The notes below the pieces were generated by a model. It did not search any database and had not been told where the DNA came from. It saw nothing but the letters and a program-made list of their open reading frames with translations. A stretch of 64,000 nt of DNA, from contig JASSUH010000001.1 in NCBI GenBank assembly GCA_031963445.1, positions 1,364,001-1,428,000 of the forward strand, in the 5' to 3' direction. The position numbers and the translations under genes are program-made. The DNA comes from JASSUD01 sp031963445. GTDB taxonomy: Bacteria > Pseudomonadota > Gammaproteobacteria > Burkholderiales > Burkholderiaceae. Positions within the stretch are counted from its first letter, which is position 1; each line of letters starts with the position of its first letter. This document shows positions 24,755 through 32,276 of this stretch, piece after piece.

Positions 24755-25722
24755 GATGAGCTAGTGCGCGAATTCGGTAGATAAGAGCAACGCAACGTAT
24801 CAATCGTGTGCAGTGCGCTGCGCCAATTGAGATCAGTTGGGATGGTGATGGACCGCTTGTAAGCACAAGACAATGTGTCAATCGTGTGCAATGCACTTTG
24901 ATAGTTGATATTGCTATGGGTAGTGATGCACTGGTCATAGAAATAAAACCAAGTTACCGTATCAATCGTATGCAATGCGCCTTGAAAATTGATATCGCTA
25001 TGGATAGTGAGGTACGGCTCATAGGGATAAAAGCAAGTTACCGTATCAATCGTATGCAATGCGCTTCGAAAATTGATATCGCTATGGATAGTGAGGTACT
25101 GCTCATAGGGATAAGAGCAAGTCACGTCATCCACGATGTGAATTGCGCTTGGACAATTGAACGTGCCACTACTCGAAATAAATTCAGGGGCATAGGCGTA
25201 AACGGTGAGGTCATCGCCTGTTAGATTGGCCAGGCCAATCTTGAGGACGCCTGTGCTTTCAAAAGTAAACGAGAGGTCGATTAAATGTCGGCTCAAGGGT
25301 TTCACTTCGTCAATGAGTCTTTCGAGCTCGCGGCGTGTGTCGTCGCCAATACCTTGTTTGGTGAAGATATTTAGGCGAAAAGTGCCAGGTGCATCGGGAG
25401 GTGTGTGTTGCCACCATTCGGTAATGCGCAGCGTATAGCCCAATGGTTCGAGCGCTTGGCGTAACGCCCAAATGGTGCCTTTACGCTGGTGCGTGATGCA
25501 CGAGCTTTGGATAACTGCGCGTTTGGCTTTATCAGGCCAATGGCTTTCCCAATAGTTGACCGCCAAACTCCAAGCTAAATAAGGCAACAGAGAGGGAGGG
25601 CAAGTCGCTGGGTTCCATAAGTCGCGCAGCGGTACCGGTAAATCAGTTAACTTAGCGCAAGCTTTTGCAGTCAGGCGCTCAAGTTGGGTTGCATTTGGTG
25701 GGAGCAGAGATTGGGTCATCAA
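24751..25722 (-). CDS. I: Baseplate wedge protein I with a repeat extension
   Basis: 323 residues, far longer than P2 gpI (176). The first 185 residues are ordinary gpI: ATQLERLTAKACAKLTDLPV, LRDLWNPATCPPSLLPYLAW, SLAVNYWESHWPDKAKRAV, LEPLGYTLRITEWW. The C-terminal 125 residues hold five copies of a repeat of about 28 residues with core SALHTIDTVTC.YPYE..LTIHSDINF, encoded by an 84-base direct repeat at 24780-25165. gpI is part of the wedge that holds fibres. The extension may add a fibre-docking or host-contact surface; no such extension is known to me. Confidence 0.88.
   Translation of the reverse strand: MMTQSLLPPNATQLERLTAKACAKLTDLPVPLRDLWNPATCPPSLLPYLAWSLAVNYWESHWPDKAKRAVIQSSCITHQRKGTIWALRQALEPLGYTLRITEWWQHTPPDAPGTFRLNIFTKQGIGDDTRRELERLIDEVKPLSRHLIDLSFTFESTGVLKIGLANLTGDDLTVYAYAPEFISSSGTFNCPSAIHIVDDVTCSYPYEQYLTIHSDINFRSALHTIDTVTCFYPYEPYLTIHSDINFQGALHTIDTVTWFYFYDQCITTHSNINYQSALHTIDTLSCAYKRSITIPTDLNWRSALHTIDTLRCSYLPNSRTSSS
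24780..25165 (-). repeat. 84-base tandem repeat inside gene I
   Basis: Core ATCAATCGTATGCAATGCGC starts at 24961 and 25045 (84 apart), with diverged units at 24877 (84) and 24799 (78) and a poorer one near 25129. Spacing divisible by three keeps the frame, so the units expand or contract the protein repeat of gpI. Confidence 0.85.
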
Positions 25723-26630
25723 TCTGTCCCGGTATTAATCGTTGCCTTCGTGCAATAGGCAGCGTGGGTCGCATCGATGAGTAAATCTTCAGCAGGGGAG
25801 ATGAGTTCGACGCGCTGTACGCCTTCAACATGGAGTGCGGCAAATAGGGCTGAGCGGCGAATGTCTCGGCCTAAACGGCGTTGTTGGTGGATGTACTCGG
25901 TTAGGCGCTCTTGGGCTTGTTGCAGGATGGGTTCAGTTTCTGGCCCATACAGTAAGTGTAAGGTTGCTTCTACCTGATACTGGATGATTTGCGCTGATTG
26001 CACGGTGAGCCTATCGCCAATTGGGCGAATCGCTTCATCGTTGAGCGCGGTTTTTACGATTTCTAGTAAATCTTCTGGCGCTGAGCCATCGCCGCTATTG
26101 GCTAAAACGGAAACAACCACTGACGAGGGACTCGGACTGATTGCGCTTGCATCCTCTACACACCCATCCGCGGCGCGCGCATGGATGACATAAGCACCAC
26201 GTGGCCCCGCTGTTGAAAACCCTTCTAACGCAGCTTGCGTGCGCTCGCGTAGAGCGGTGTCGGATTCTAATTTGTCTTCTGTTGGAGGCAGCGCTTTCGG
26301 ATCTCCTACTTCAATCACTAAACGCTTCACGCCTAATAGGGCGGCTAGATGATCTAAATCACTGCCTTTTGCATAAGCGAGCATCACACCACGCGCCGCT
26401 TCGTTGATCCGTTGCCGCAACAGCAATTCACGATAGGCGCTCTCTTGTAAGAGCATCGTTAATGGTTCGGATTCGAGTGCGAGTGTGGCCGCGAGTTCAG
26501 CTTGTTGATCTTTCGGGAAGAGCTTAATTAAGGCTGCTTTGCGTTCTGCAAAGAGCGTTTCATAGTCCAGTGGCTCGACGATATCGGGCGCGGGTAAGCG
26601 TGATAGGTCTATTGGAAATGAGGTATTCAT
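25719..26630 (-). CDS. J: Baseplate assembly protein J
   Basis: 303 residues of the P2 gpJ / T4 gp6 wedge family. Signs include LLLRQRINEAARGVMLAYAK, GSDLDHLAALLGVKRLVIE, AALEGFSTAGPRGAYVIHAR and GDRLTVQSAQIIQYQVEATL. These make up the ring that carries the spike and fibres. It overlaps W upstream and I downstream by four bases each, giving tight translational coupling. Full length. Confidence 0.95.
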   Translation of the reverse strand: MNTSFPIDLSRLPAPDIVEPLDYETLFAERKAALIKLFPKDQQAELAATLALESEPLTMLLQESAYRELLLRQRINEAARGVMLAYAKGSDLDHLAALLGVKRLVIEVGDPKALPPTEDKLESDTALRERTQAALEGFSTAGPRGAYVIHARAADGCVEDASAISPSPSSVVVSVLANSGDGSAPEDLLEIVKTALNDEAIRPIGDRLTVQSAQIIQYQVEATLHLLYGPETEPILQQAQERLTEYIHQQRRLGRDIRRSALFAALHVEGVQRVELISPAEDLLIDATHAAYCTKATINTGTD

Positions 26631-26983
26631 GCGCGCCCCCCGAACGATAAGGGAACTTGTGTTGAGACTGAGGTGTCATTCGTTAAATTGACGCCTTCAA
26701 TCTCAAGATAGGTTGGGCTGTCAGGGTTACTGGGTTGAGTTAACTGAACGCGTTCTATGCGTAAGCGTGGTTCCCAACGCATCAGTGATGTGGCCACCGC
26801 CGCATAAAGTTGTGCTTGTGTCGTGGCGTGGTTAGGGGCGTCAATTAAATTCACCAGATCACAGCCAAATTCGCGTCGCATCAAACGCGAGCCAAGCGGG
26901 GTTGTCAGAATTCGGTTAAGCGATTGAATCAGATGCGCAGCGCCTGTGAGAGTACGGCCTGTGTTCGCGTTCATCCCTCTCAT
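26627..26983 (-). CDS. W: Baseplate protein W (gp25-like)
   Basis: 118 residues of the gp25-like fold: LIQSLNRILTTPLGSRLMRR, EFGCDLVNLIDAPNH and IERVQLTQPSNPDS are typical. gp25-type proteins start sheath polymerisation at the baseplate. GGAGGG lies five bases before the ATG at 26983; a second ATG at 26974 is too close to a ribosome site to be preferred. Overlaps V upstream and J downstream. Confidence 0.94.
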   Translation of the reverse strand: MRGMNANTGRTLTGAAHLIQSLNRILTTPLGSRLMRREFGCDLVNLIDAPNHATTQAQLYAAVATSLMRWEPRLRIERVQLTQPSNPDSPTYLEIEGVNLTNDTSVSTQVPLSFGGRA

Positions 26984-27594
26984 TGCGGCCCTCCTGTAGT
27001 ACCCCTGCCAGTTTCGACACCACCGTGTTTATGGTTAGATAGGCTAATGTCGCCTGCTTGAATATCGCCACTTGCTTGAATCTTGCCGTCAATTTGCGCA
27101 CCGTCTCCGCCACTGCCAACTAGCCCACCTGCGTAGGACACTTGGCCTTGCACGAAAAGATCGCCATTGCAAACAGTACGAGGGGCATTGAGGGTGATGG
27201 CTGCCGGTGCATTGAGCGTAATCGCGCCGCTATCAGGTAGGCTAATTTGTAGCGCATGTTGCTCAGGGTCATAGACCATCACGGCGCCATCAGAAAATTG
27301 CATTAAAGAAAGAGAAGCTTCATGACTTGGGGCAGGATAGGCATCACAGTAAAGCCCACGTAACACCACCCCAGCACTTAATTCACCACCTGGACACAGA
27401 AGTAACACTTGTTCGCCAAGCGTCGGCGCTTGCCAGCTGCGTAGCGCGCCGGCAGAGAGGGTTACCCAACTTAACCAATCGGTCGTGAGATCACCTGTGC
27501 TAACGCGGCACTGCGCGCGTTGATGATCAACCGCGGTTACGGTACCGAAGCGCAACAGATTATGGAGAAGGCGGGAAAATTCTTGTGTAGGCAT
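26980..27594 (-). CDS. V: Baseplate spike protein V
   Basis: About 204 residues from MPTQEFSRLLHNLLRFGTV at 27594 (the frame opens at 27630). An OB-fold N-terminal part (VTAVDHQRAQCRVSTGDLTT, WLSWVTLSAGALRSWQAPTL, GEQVLLLCPGGELSAGVVLR) is followed by a beta-helix with alternating Ile/Leu residues and a tip with NHKHGG, the His-x-His pair that holds an iron ion in P2 gpV. The protein forms the membrane-piercing spike. First gene of the V-W-J-I operon. Confidence 0.95.
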   Translation of the reverse strand: MPTQEFSRLLHNLLRFGTVTAVDHQRAQCRVSTGDLTTDWLSWVTLSAGALRSWQAPTLGEQVLLLCPGGELSAGVVLRGLYCDAYPAPSHEASLSLMQFSDGAVMVYDPEQHALQISLPDSGAITLNAPAAITLNAPRTVCNGDLFVQGQVSYAGGLVGSGGDGAQIDGKIQASGDIQAGDISLSNHKHGGVETGRGTTGGPQ

Positions 27595-27763
27595 GTCGGC
27601 TATGGTGCATGCGTCCAAAGCTTGATGCACGGGTTGCTAGTTATCTTCGAAGTGGGGATAACTATTAGACGGTAGCCCTTTTATTACCCATTAGGCCTAT
27701 CTGAGTGAGACGACTGTCGTTTTTAAAATGAGATTCCGGTTTTATTAAGTTAAAGGATTCTCT

Positions 27764-28735
27764 ATGGCGCGGATTCATCAGATACATGACAAATTTGTGA
27801 AGCGTTCGCTCCAAGAAAAGCGTATAGCGATGGCTTTTTTACAAGCCCATTTGCCTGCAGCGATTTATCAGATTTTGAATATGGAAACGTTAACGTTAAC
27901 CAATAAAAGCCTGGTACCACCTGGTCTGCGCGAGATACATTGCGATATTGTTTATCAATGCCAGATTGATAGAGACGATGGTTTCATTATTTTTCTGATC
28001 GAGCATCAATCAAGCACACCGGAGTTAATGGCTTTTCGCAAGCTGCAATATACCGTGGGATTAATGGACCAGTATTTGCGTGCAGGGCATACCAAATTAC
28101 CATTGGTTTTGTCGATTTGTATCTATCACGGTAAGAAATCGCCATATCCGAGTTCGACTGATGTTTATGATGAATTTGAACATCCAGAATTAGCGCGTCA
28201 ACTGGTATTTAAGCCTTTTATTTTGATAGATTTAACCACCTTAAGCGAAGAGGAAATTGAAAAGCATGGCCTAGTCGCATTAATGGAAATGCTGTTAAAG
28301 CATTCTCGAGCGAAAGATTTTATTGGCCAGCTTAAGCGTTTTTTTTACAGTGCTATATTTTCTAATACAATTGAGCTGCTGGGTAGGGAGTATTTCAATG
28401 ATGTATTAACATACATCTTCTATAGCAATGTGAATCAACGTCCCCGTTCAAGTGACGCCGTGATTCAAGCACTAAAAGAAACTTTACCGAATGAGGAAGA
28501 GGTAATCATGACTTTGGCTGAAGAACTTGAGCAAATAGGTAAGCAAAAAGGCAGGCAAGAAGGCATGCAAAAAGGCATGCGAAAGGGTATGAAAAAAGGT
28601 AGGCGAGAAGGTGAATATCAGAAAGCCTTATCAATTGCTAAAAAAATGCTAGAGGCTGGGGTCGAATTTGCTTTTATTAAGCAAGTGACTGAGTTATCTG
28701 ACGAAGAGATTACAGCTTTGATTCAAAAACACTAA
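27764..28735 (+). CDS. Rpn-family PD-(D/E)XK nuclease (intact)
   Basis: 323 residues. HDKFVKRSLQEKRIAMAFLQ and VYQCQIDRDDGFIIFLIEHQ carry the D...E-x-Q nuclease core of the Rpn family, followed by LVLSICIYHGKKSPYPSS, a helical part and a C-terminal run of KGRQEGMQKGMRKGMKKG repeats ending FIKQVTELSDEEITALIQKH. Rpn proteins are reported to be nucleases that raise RecA-independent recombination; whether this one acts in defence or mobility is open. It is on the plus strand between gpV and the Rz1 gene, the place where P2 has genes R and S, and ends at its own terminator. Confidence 0.9.
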   Translation: MARIHQIHDKFVKRSLQEKRIAMAFLQAHLPAAIYQILNMETLTLTNKSLVPPGLREIHCDIVYQCQIDRDDGFIIFLIEHQSSTPELMAFRKLQYTVGLMDQYLRAGHTKLPLVLSICIYHGKKSPYPSSTDVYDEFEHPELARQLVFKPFILIDLTTLSEEEIEKHGLVALMEMLLKHSRAKDFIGQLKRFFYSAIFSNTIELLGREYFNDVLTYIFYSNVNQRPRSSDAVIQALKETLPNEEEVIMTLAEELEQIGKQKGRQEGMQKGMRKGMKKGRREGEYQKALSIAKKMLEAGVEFAFIKQVTELSDEEITALIQKH

Positions 28736-28792
28736 ATTTCTTTTTTATTATTAATCGCTAGAATTAGTTTGGTCTAACAAAATGTAGGGATG

Positions 28793-28820
28793 CCGCGTCG
28801 CATGTGATGCGGTTTTTTTT
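28793..28820 (+). terminator. Rho-independent terminator of the Rpn gene
   Basis: Stem CCGCGTC / GATGCGG (one G-U pair) with a six-base loop, followed by nine T. It lies about 60 bases after the Rpn stop. Confidence 0.75.
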
Positions 28821-28882
28821 TGCTTTACGCTATGTTTTCTCTGTCATCGCTCGACAGCTCTAAGCAAGATAGGTCTGATCCT

Positions 28883-29200
28883 TTAAAAGGCAGAATATGG
28901 ATGATTGGGTTTAACTTTTATCCCTTCTAATTTATTTTCACGGGCATGAGTACGCTGCTGACAATCACTGATCATATCGATTTGAGCCGCGCATTCTGCC
29001 CAAGCAGCTTCAACGGTTTCGAGGGCTAGATTCAGCTCTCCGTTTGTCTGAGGAGAGGTTGCGGGTAGTTGGCAAGGTGTTACGGTGGCGCAAGCGTTCA
29101 GCGTAATCGTCGGCACGGGTAAAGGCGTCGTGTTGACGCAAGCGGATAATAGGTTCAGGCAAACGAGCATTAGCCCAAATGCTAACAGTTTGGGTTTCAT
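28883..29200 (-). CDS. lysC: Outer-membrane spanin subunit (Rz1/LysC-like lipoprotein)
   Basis: 105 residues with a lipoprotein signal (LLAFGLMLVCLNLLSAC, lipobox LLSAC with Cys21). It begins inside the Rz gene in another frame, the classic nested Rz/Rz1 layout. With Rz it fuses inner and outer membranes at lysis. Being longer than P2 LysC, it extends past the Rz stop codon. Proline-rich middle (TPLPVPT) as usual. Confidence 0.85.
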   Translation of the reverse strand: MKPKLLAFGLMLVCLNLLSACVNTTPLPVPTITLNACATVTPCQLPATSPQTNGELNLALETVEAAWAECAAQIDMISDCQQRTHARENKLEGIKVKPNHPYSAF

Positions 29201-29489
29201 AACTTTTCTGAATAAATTTTTCGCGTTGAGTGTGAACTTGTTGAATGTGGGCTAATTTCTGTTGCAAAGCCAGCTGCGCCGTTTCATGCTCAAGTGCTTG
29301 CTGATGTAATGTCTGAATCAGCGCTTCTTTCTCTGCATTGCTTTGCTGGATATCCAGCGCAAGATGTTGGGCCTTGTCTCGCTCCATACGCAATTTATCA
29401 ATCTTAAGTTGGCTATACCCTAGGCCAGCTAAAACGCTTAGGACTAGCACCGCGATGATATTTAAGCGGGTAAAAAAGAAAGGCATCAT
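29010..29489 (-). CDS. lysB: Inner-membrane spanin subunit (Rz/LysB-like)
   Basis: 159 residues: an N-terminal membrane anchor (NIIAVLVLSVLAGLGYSQL) followed by a long coiled coil (ERDKAQHLALDIQQSNAEKE, ALIQTLHQQALEHETAQLAL) and a DAFTRADDYAERLRHRNTLP tail. This is the inner-membrane half of a two-part spanin. Start overlaps the endolysin stop by four bases. Last step of lysis. Confidence 0.88.
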   Translation of the reverse strand: MMPFFFTRLNIIAVLVLSVLAGLGYSQLKIDKLRMERDKAQHLALDIQQSNAEKEALIQTLHQQALEHETAQLALQQKLAHIQQVHTQREKFIQKSYETQTVSIWANARLPEPIIRLRQHDAFTRADDYAERLRHRNTLPTTRNLSSDKRRAESSPRNR

Positions 29490-30100
29490 AAACAGTACGC
29501 GGCTTCGACTTGAGCTTCCTTAACCTGCGCATATTTTGCCCATGCCTGCGCCAGCTTATGATCATAACTATAACGTGCATAACCGATACCGTTATAGCCT
29601 TTAGCAAAGTCCGCCCATTGTTGGGTCTGTAGCGCGTTAATTAACGCTGGCTGATAGTTCAGATAACGTACAAAAGCATCTAAATGATCTTGTGTACTGC
29701 GCTGCATGCACCTAATAAAATCGTCGAGACTCGCATAGCCTAACGCTTGCCAGTGGAATCCCATAATCTGAAACGCTCCCCAACTGGTGGCTTCATACGC
29801 CGCTGTTTCGTGTATTTGTTGCGCCATGGCTAAACGCTCGTACTCGACGTTTCCACCTTGATATCCACCCGGGCTTAAATTGACGAGATGCGGATAATCA
29901 TGTGCCAATTCGGCAACGTTGAAACCATATTGTTTGAGTCGTTTACAAAAGATATGCCGTTCAAACAAAATCACTGGCCGCCCATCGACTAAAAATCCCT
30001 TACCTTGTGACTCAACCTCAGCCACTGCTTGCATCACAGCGACTGGCACATTCAATTGAATAGCGGCAGCTTGATAATCGGTGAGCGTGAGCGAAGTCAT
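29486..30100 (-). CDS. Endolysin (N-acetylmuramidase family)
   Basis: 204 residues. AVAEVESQGKGFLVDGRPVI and LFERHIFCKRLKQYG, then TSWGAFQIMGFHWQALGYAS and GYNGIGYARYSYDHKLAQAW match the N-acetylmuramidase endolysins (PF11860) of many P2-like phages. Glu in VAEVESQG is the likely catalytic acid. It has no signal peptide, so release depends on the holin just upstream, with whose stop it overlaps by four bases. It degrades the cell wall from inside to release particles. Confidence 0.93.
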   Translation of the reverse strand: MTSLTLTDYQAAAIQLNVPVAVMQAVAEVESQGKGFLVDGRPVILFERHIFCKRLKQYGFNVAELAHDYPHLVNLSPGGYQGGNVEYERLAMAQQIHETAAYEATSWGAFQIMGFHWQALGYASLDDFIRCMQRSTQDHLDAFVRYLNYQPALINALQTQQWADFAKGYNGIGYARYSYDHKLAQAWAKYAQVKEAQVEAAYCL

Positions 30101-30471
30101 GGTTTATCCTGCTTAAAGCGGTCTAACCACGTATCAAGATGATCAACCCATAAAATAAGCCATAGCAGAAGCTTCACGCTTACCGCCGCACCAACCAGTG
30201 AGCCTACACCGGGTGAGACGTTAATATGGCTGGGTAACAGAAGAGACATCGTGTCAGCAACAGTCTGCGCCCCTAGGCAACCATTCACCATCGACACAAT
30301 AAAAAACGCAACGCGCTTGATAATCGGTAAATGCGTAGAAGCCATCACAAATACCACCGCCCCTGCAAACGCGCCAATCACAACACTGTCATTTACGCCG
30401 GGGCATAAAGATATCGCGGCAACTGCTGTTGTCGTCGTAGTGGCAAATGAAGTTGAGAATGGCTCAGTCAT
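30097..30471 (-). CDS. Putative holin
   Basis: 124 residues from MTEPFSTSFATTTTTAVAAI at 30471, six bases after the gpX stop; the frame stays open upstream to 30534 over gpX. Three hydrophobic stretches (SVVIGAFAGAVVFVMAS; IIKRVAFFIVSMVNGCL; VGAAVSVKLLLWLILWV) fit the Phage_holin_8-like family of Burkholderia P2-like phages. It would form the membrane holes that free the endolysin. Confidence 0.85.
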   Translation of the reverse strand: MTEPFSTSFATTTTTAVAAISLCPGVNDSVVIGAFAGAVVFVMASTHLPIIKRVAFFIVSMVNGCLGAQTVADTMSLLLPSHINVSPGVGSLVGAAVSVKLLLWLILWVDHLDTWLDRFKQDKP

Positions 30472-30476
30472 CACAC

Positions 30477-30680
30477 TTAATCCCAAAGTTGAAGTAAGTG
30501 GCGCACAGACTGCAGCGCAACATTTGGCAGCCAAACAGCTAAACCATGCGGCAAGAACGGACCGTATTCAGCCAAACCAGGATTCGCCTCAAGCGTCGCT
30601 TCGACAATGCCGCGCTCCCAGCGTTTAGCCCGATAACACAGCGCATCTAAAGGCTCATGTTGTTGTGCAGTAACCCACAT
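30477..30680 (-). CDS. X: Tail protein X (LysM-like)
   Basis: About 67 residues from the Met at 30680 (MWVTAQQHEPLDALCYRAKR); the frame is open to 30800 but those extra residues do not look like gpX. The core HEPLDALCYR...GIVEATLEANPGLAEYGPFL, PHGLAVWLP matches P2 gpX, a small tail protein with a LysM-type fold. In P2 this gene follows head gene L; here nothing phage-like precedes it, so it marks the late-region end. The start is weakly supported. Confidence 0.82.
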   Translation of the reverse strand: MWVTAQQHEPLDALCYRAKRWERGIVEATLEANPGLAEYGPFLPHGLAVWLPNVALQSVRHLLQLWD

Positions 30681-30800
30681 CAAATGATCTCGCTCAAAAA
30701 GAGAAGTATTCAGAAAAGCCTCTAACCTGTTGCTCGTATTTCTAATCCTGTAACAGTGAAGCATGGGTAGCATCGTCATCGGATTAAACCAAGCTAGCAA

Positions 30801-31654
30801 GCGTGCAAAATTATCTTCAACTTGAAGAGAACTTTGACAAAAACCTGATCTTATTTAGAAAGCTTCCGGGAAAAGGTAATTATCGTAATTTGTGTTAAAT
30901 AATAAGCTAACTATATGATTTATAAAAAGAGGATGGTTTCTTTAATGAGGTGATTTAAGGTAATTTAAAAAGTAATTTTTTGAGTTATTGATTTGTAGGA
31001 ATTTATATATTGGTCAATTTTTTATAAATGGTAATGGATTGCTTTTTAATTTCCTGAGAATTACCTTTGTATAATTGTTCGCTAGCCTTGGCTAATCGTG
31101 GTTTTAAGAAGATATCTAAAGTAAATTACTAAAATTACTTTTTCCCAGAGTGGTTCCAAAAAATTTATATGGCAATAAATAAAAAAATATCTCAGAAAAA
31201 ATATGTCTTATAAAACAAAGGGTGCTAGACCTCTTCATAAAAATATTTAAGTGTCTACAACTAACGAATCCTGCACGGCCTACCAACCAAATTAAAGTTT
31301 TATTTTTAGTGTGAATTTTTTAAATTTTTAACTAAATTTGAGGTGGTAGAAATGGAGAAGGATGATTTTTTAATGTTATTTATAATAAAAAATAGAGTAT
31401 GGTTTTATTCATCAAAAAAAATGGAGGTGAATAGCCATAATATAAAAATAAAGCCGATGGCAAGATTATGGTTGAAAATGCTAGCGTAAGCGCATTTTCT
31501 AAATGCAGTGAAACGCATTTGTAGAGAGAAGCTAATAACTGAACAGGCTTTGCCAGATGCGCTCCTTAAGTTGCGTGCGCAGGCAAAAAAGAGTTATCTA
31601 AATGCGCCTAAATAGGCGATGATTTTGCTTATCAAATCCAAAGCTACTTAGGCC
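30801..31654. other. AT-rich gene-free interval at the element's right end
   Basis: No intact ORF or RNA gene was found. It is notably AT-rich with long A and T runs. It lies where P2 head genes (Q to L) would start. A 41-codon open stretch (about 31493-31616, FLNAVKRICREKLITEQALP ... KKSYLNAPK, stop) reads like the end of a lost gene of unknown origin. The right attachment site should lie here or just before the DUF167 gene, but no repeat of the left end was recognised. Confidence 0.5.
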
Positions 31655-32014
31655 ATGGCAGCTATGAAACGTAACAAAGTAAATGCAGGAATCAAACAAC
31701 CCAAGCGCACCGTTCAGCAATCCTTTTTTTCTTGGGATGGCGATACACTCGTCCTTAATATTCTTGGCAAGCCAAGCGCAAAACAGGATGCCATTGGTAA
31801 GGTCAAAGGGTATCAGCTCAAAGTCAGTGTCACGGCTGCGCCCGCTGACGGCAAGGCCACCGATCATATGGTGCGCTTCCTAGCGGGGGAGTTCGGCGTA
31901 CCAAAATCTGATATCGAGGTTGTGTTTGGCCGCACGAGTGTCAATAAGCAATTACGTATCAAAGCCCCTAAACGGCTTCCCGTTGTCATTGGTGGGCAGC
32001 AAGAATTGTCTTAA
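31655..32014 (+). CDS. yggU: DUF167 family protein (YggU-like)
   Basis: 119 residues: LNILGKPSAKQDAIGKVKGY, KVSVTAAPADGKATDHMVRF, LAGEFGVPKSDIEVVFGRTS and KQLRI match the small DUF167/YggU family, of unknown function. In many proteobacteria it follows yggT; here yggT is missing and phage-derived sequence lies upstream, which suggests loss at the prophage border. The N-terminal 20 residues are more variable. Host gene, first one right of the element. Confidence 0.88.
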   Translation: MAAMKRNKVNAGIKQPKRTVQQSFFSWDGDTLVLNILGKPSAKQDAIGKVKGYQLKVSVTAAPADGKATDHMVRFLAGEFGVPKSDIEVVFGRTSVNKQLRIKAPKRLPVVIGGQQELS

Positions 32015-32133
32015 ATACGTCCGAACAGAGCTCAGCCAGGACACAGCGCCTCATGGCTCAGGTTAATATTACTTCGTTTTAAAGCACGGATATCCGCTCT
32101 CTCCAGGCTATGGATTAGCGCGTTTAATTAAGC

Positions 32134-32244
32134 TTTAAGGAAACACTGAGTAAACTGCATGTGGCGTCGCCGTACAGTTGTACTGGCAGCAAAGGCATTC
32201 CTTGCGCGCGACTTATTGTCTACGTTATTCAGCGCTTCCTTAAA
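32134..32244. repeat. MITE with TTTAAGGAAGCGCTGAATA ends
   Basis: Left end TTTAAGGAAACACTGAGTA and right end inverse of TTTAAGGAAGCGCTGAATA frame a core containing TGTACTGGCAGCAAAGGCAT. Two other full copies are at 34300-34425 and 62604-62719, with fragments near 12665 and 61400. This copy ends 32 bases before the bZIP gene start. Confidence 0.8.
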
Positions 32245-32276
32245 AAAGAAAAAAGAAGAATAAAACTAACCGTAGT

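Noticed and set aside
24780..25165. CRISPR-like or satellite repeat at 84-base spacing
   Set aside because: Repeat is continuous, in frame with gene I, and encodes a protein repeat; there are no spacers.
8510..30680. Type VI secretion or eCIS locus
   Set aside because: No TssJKLM, ClpV or eCIS AAA+ ATPase genes; lysis genes, gpX, gpU, gpD and the E/E' frameshift fit a P2-type tail.
1..31654. Matching attachment-site repeats at both ends of the phage element
   Set aside because: No convincing direct repeat was found between bases 1-50 and 30801-31654; the left end may lie outside the window.
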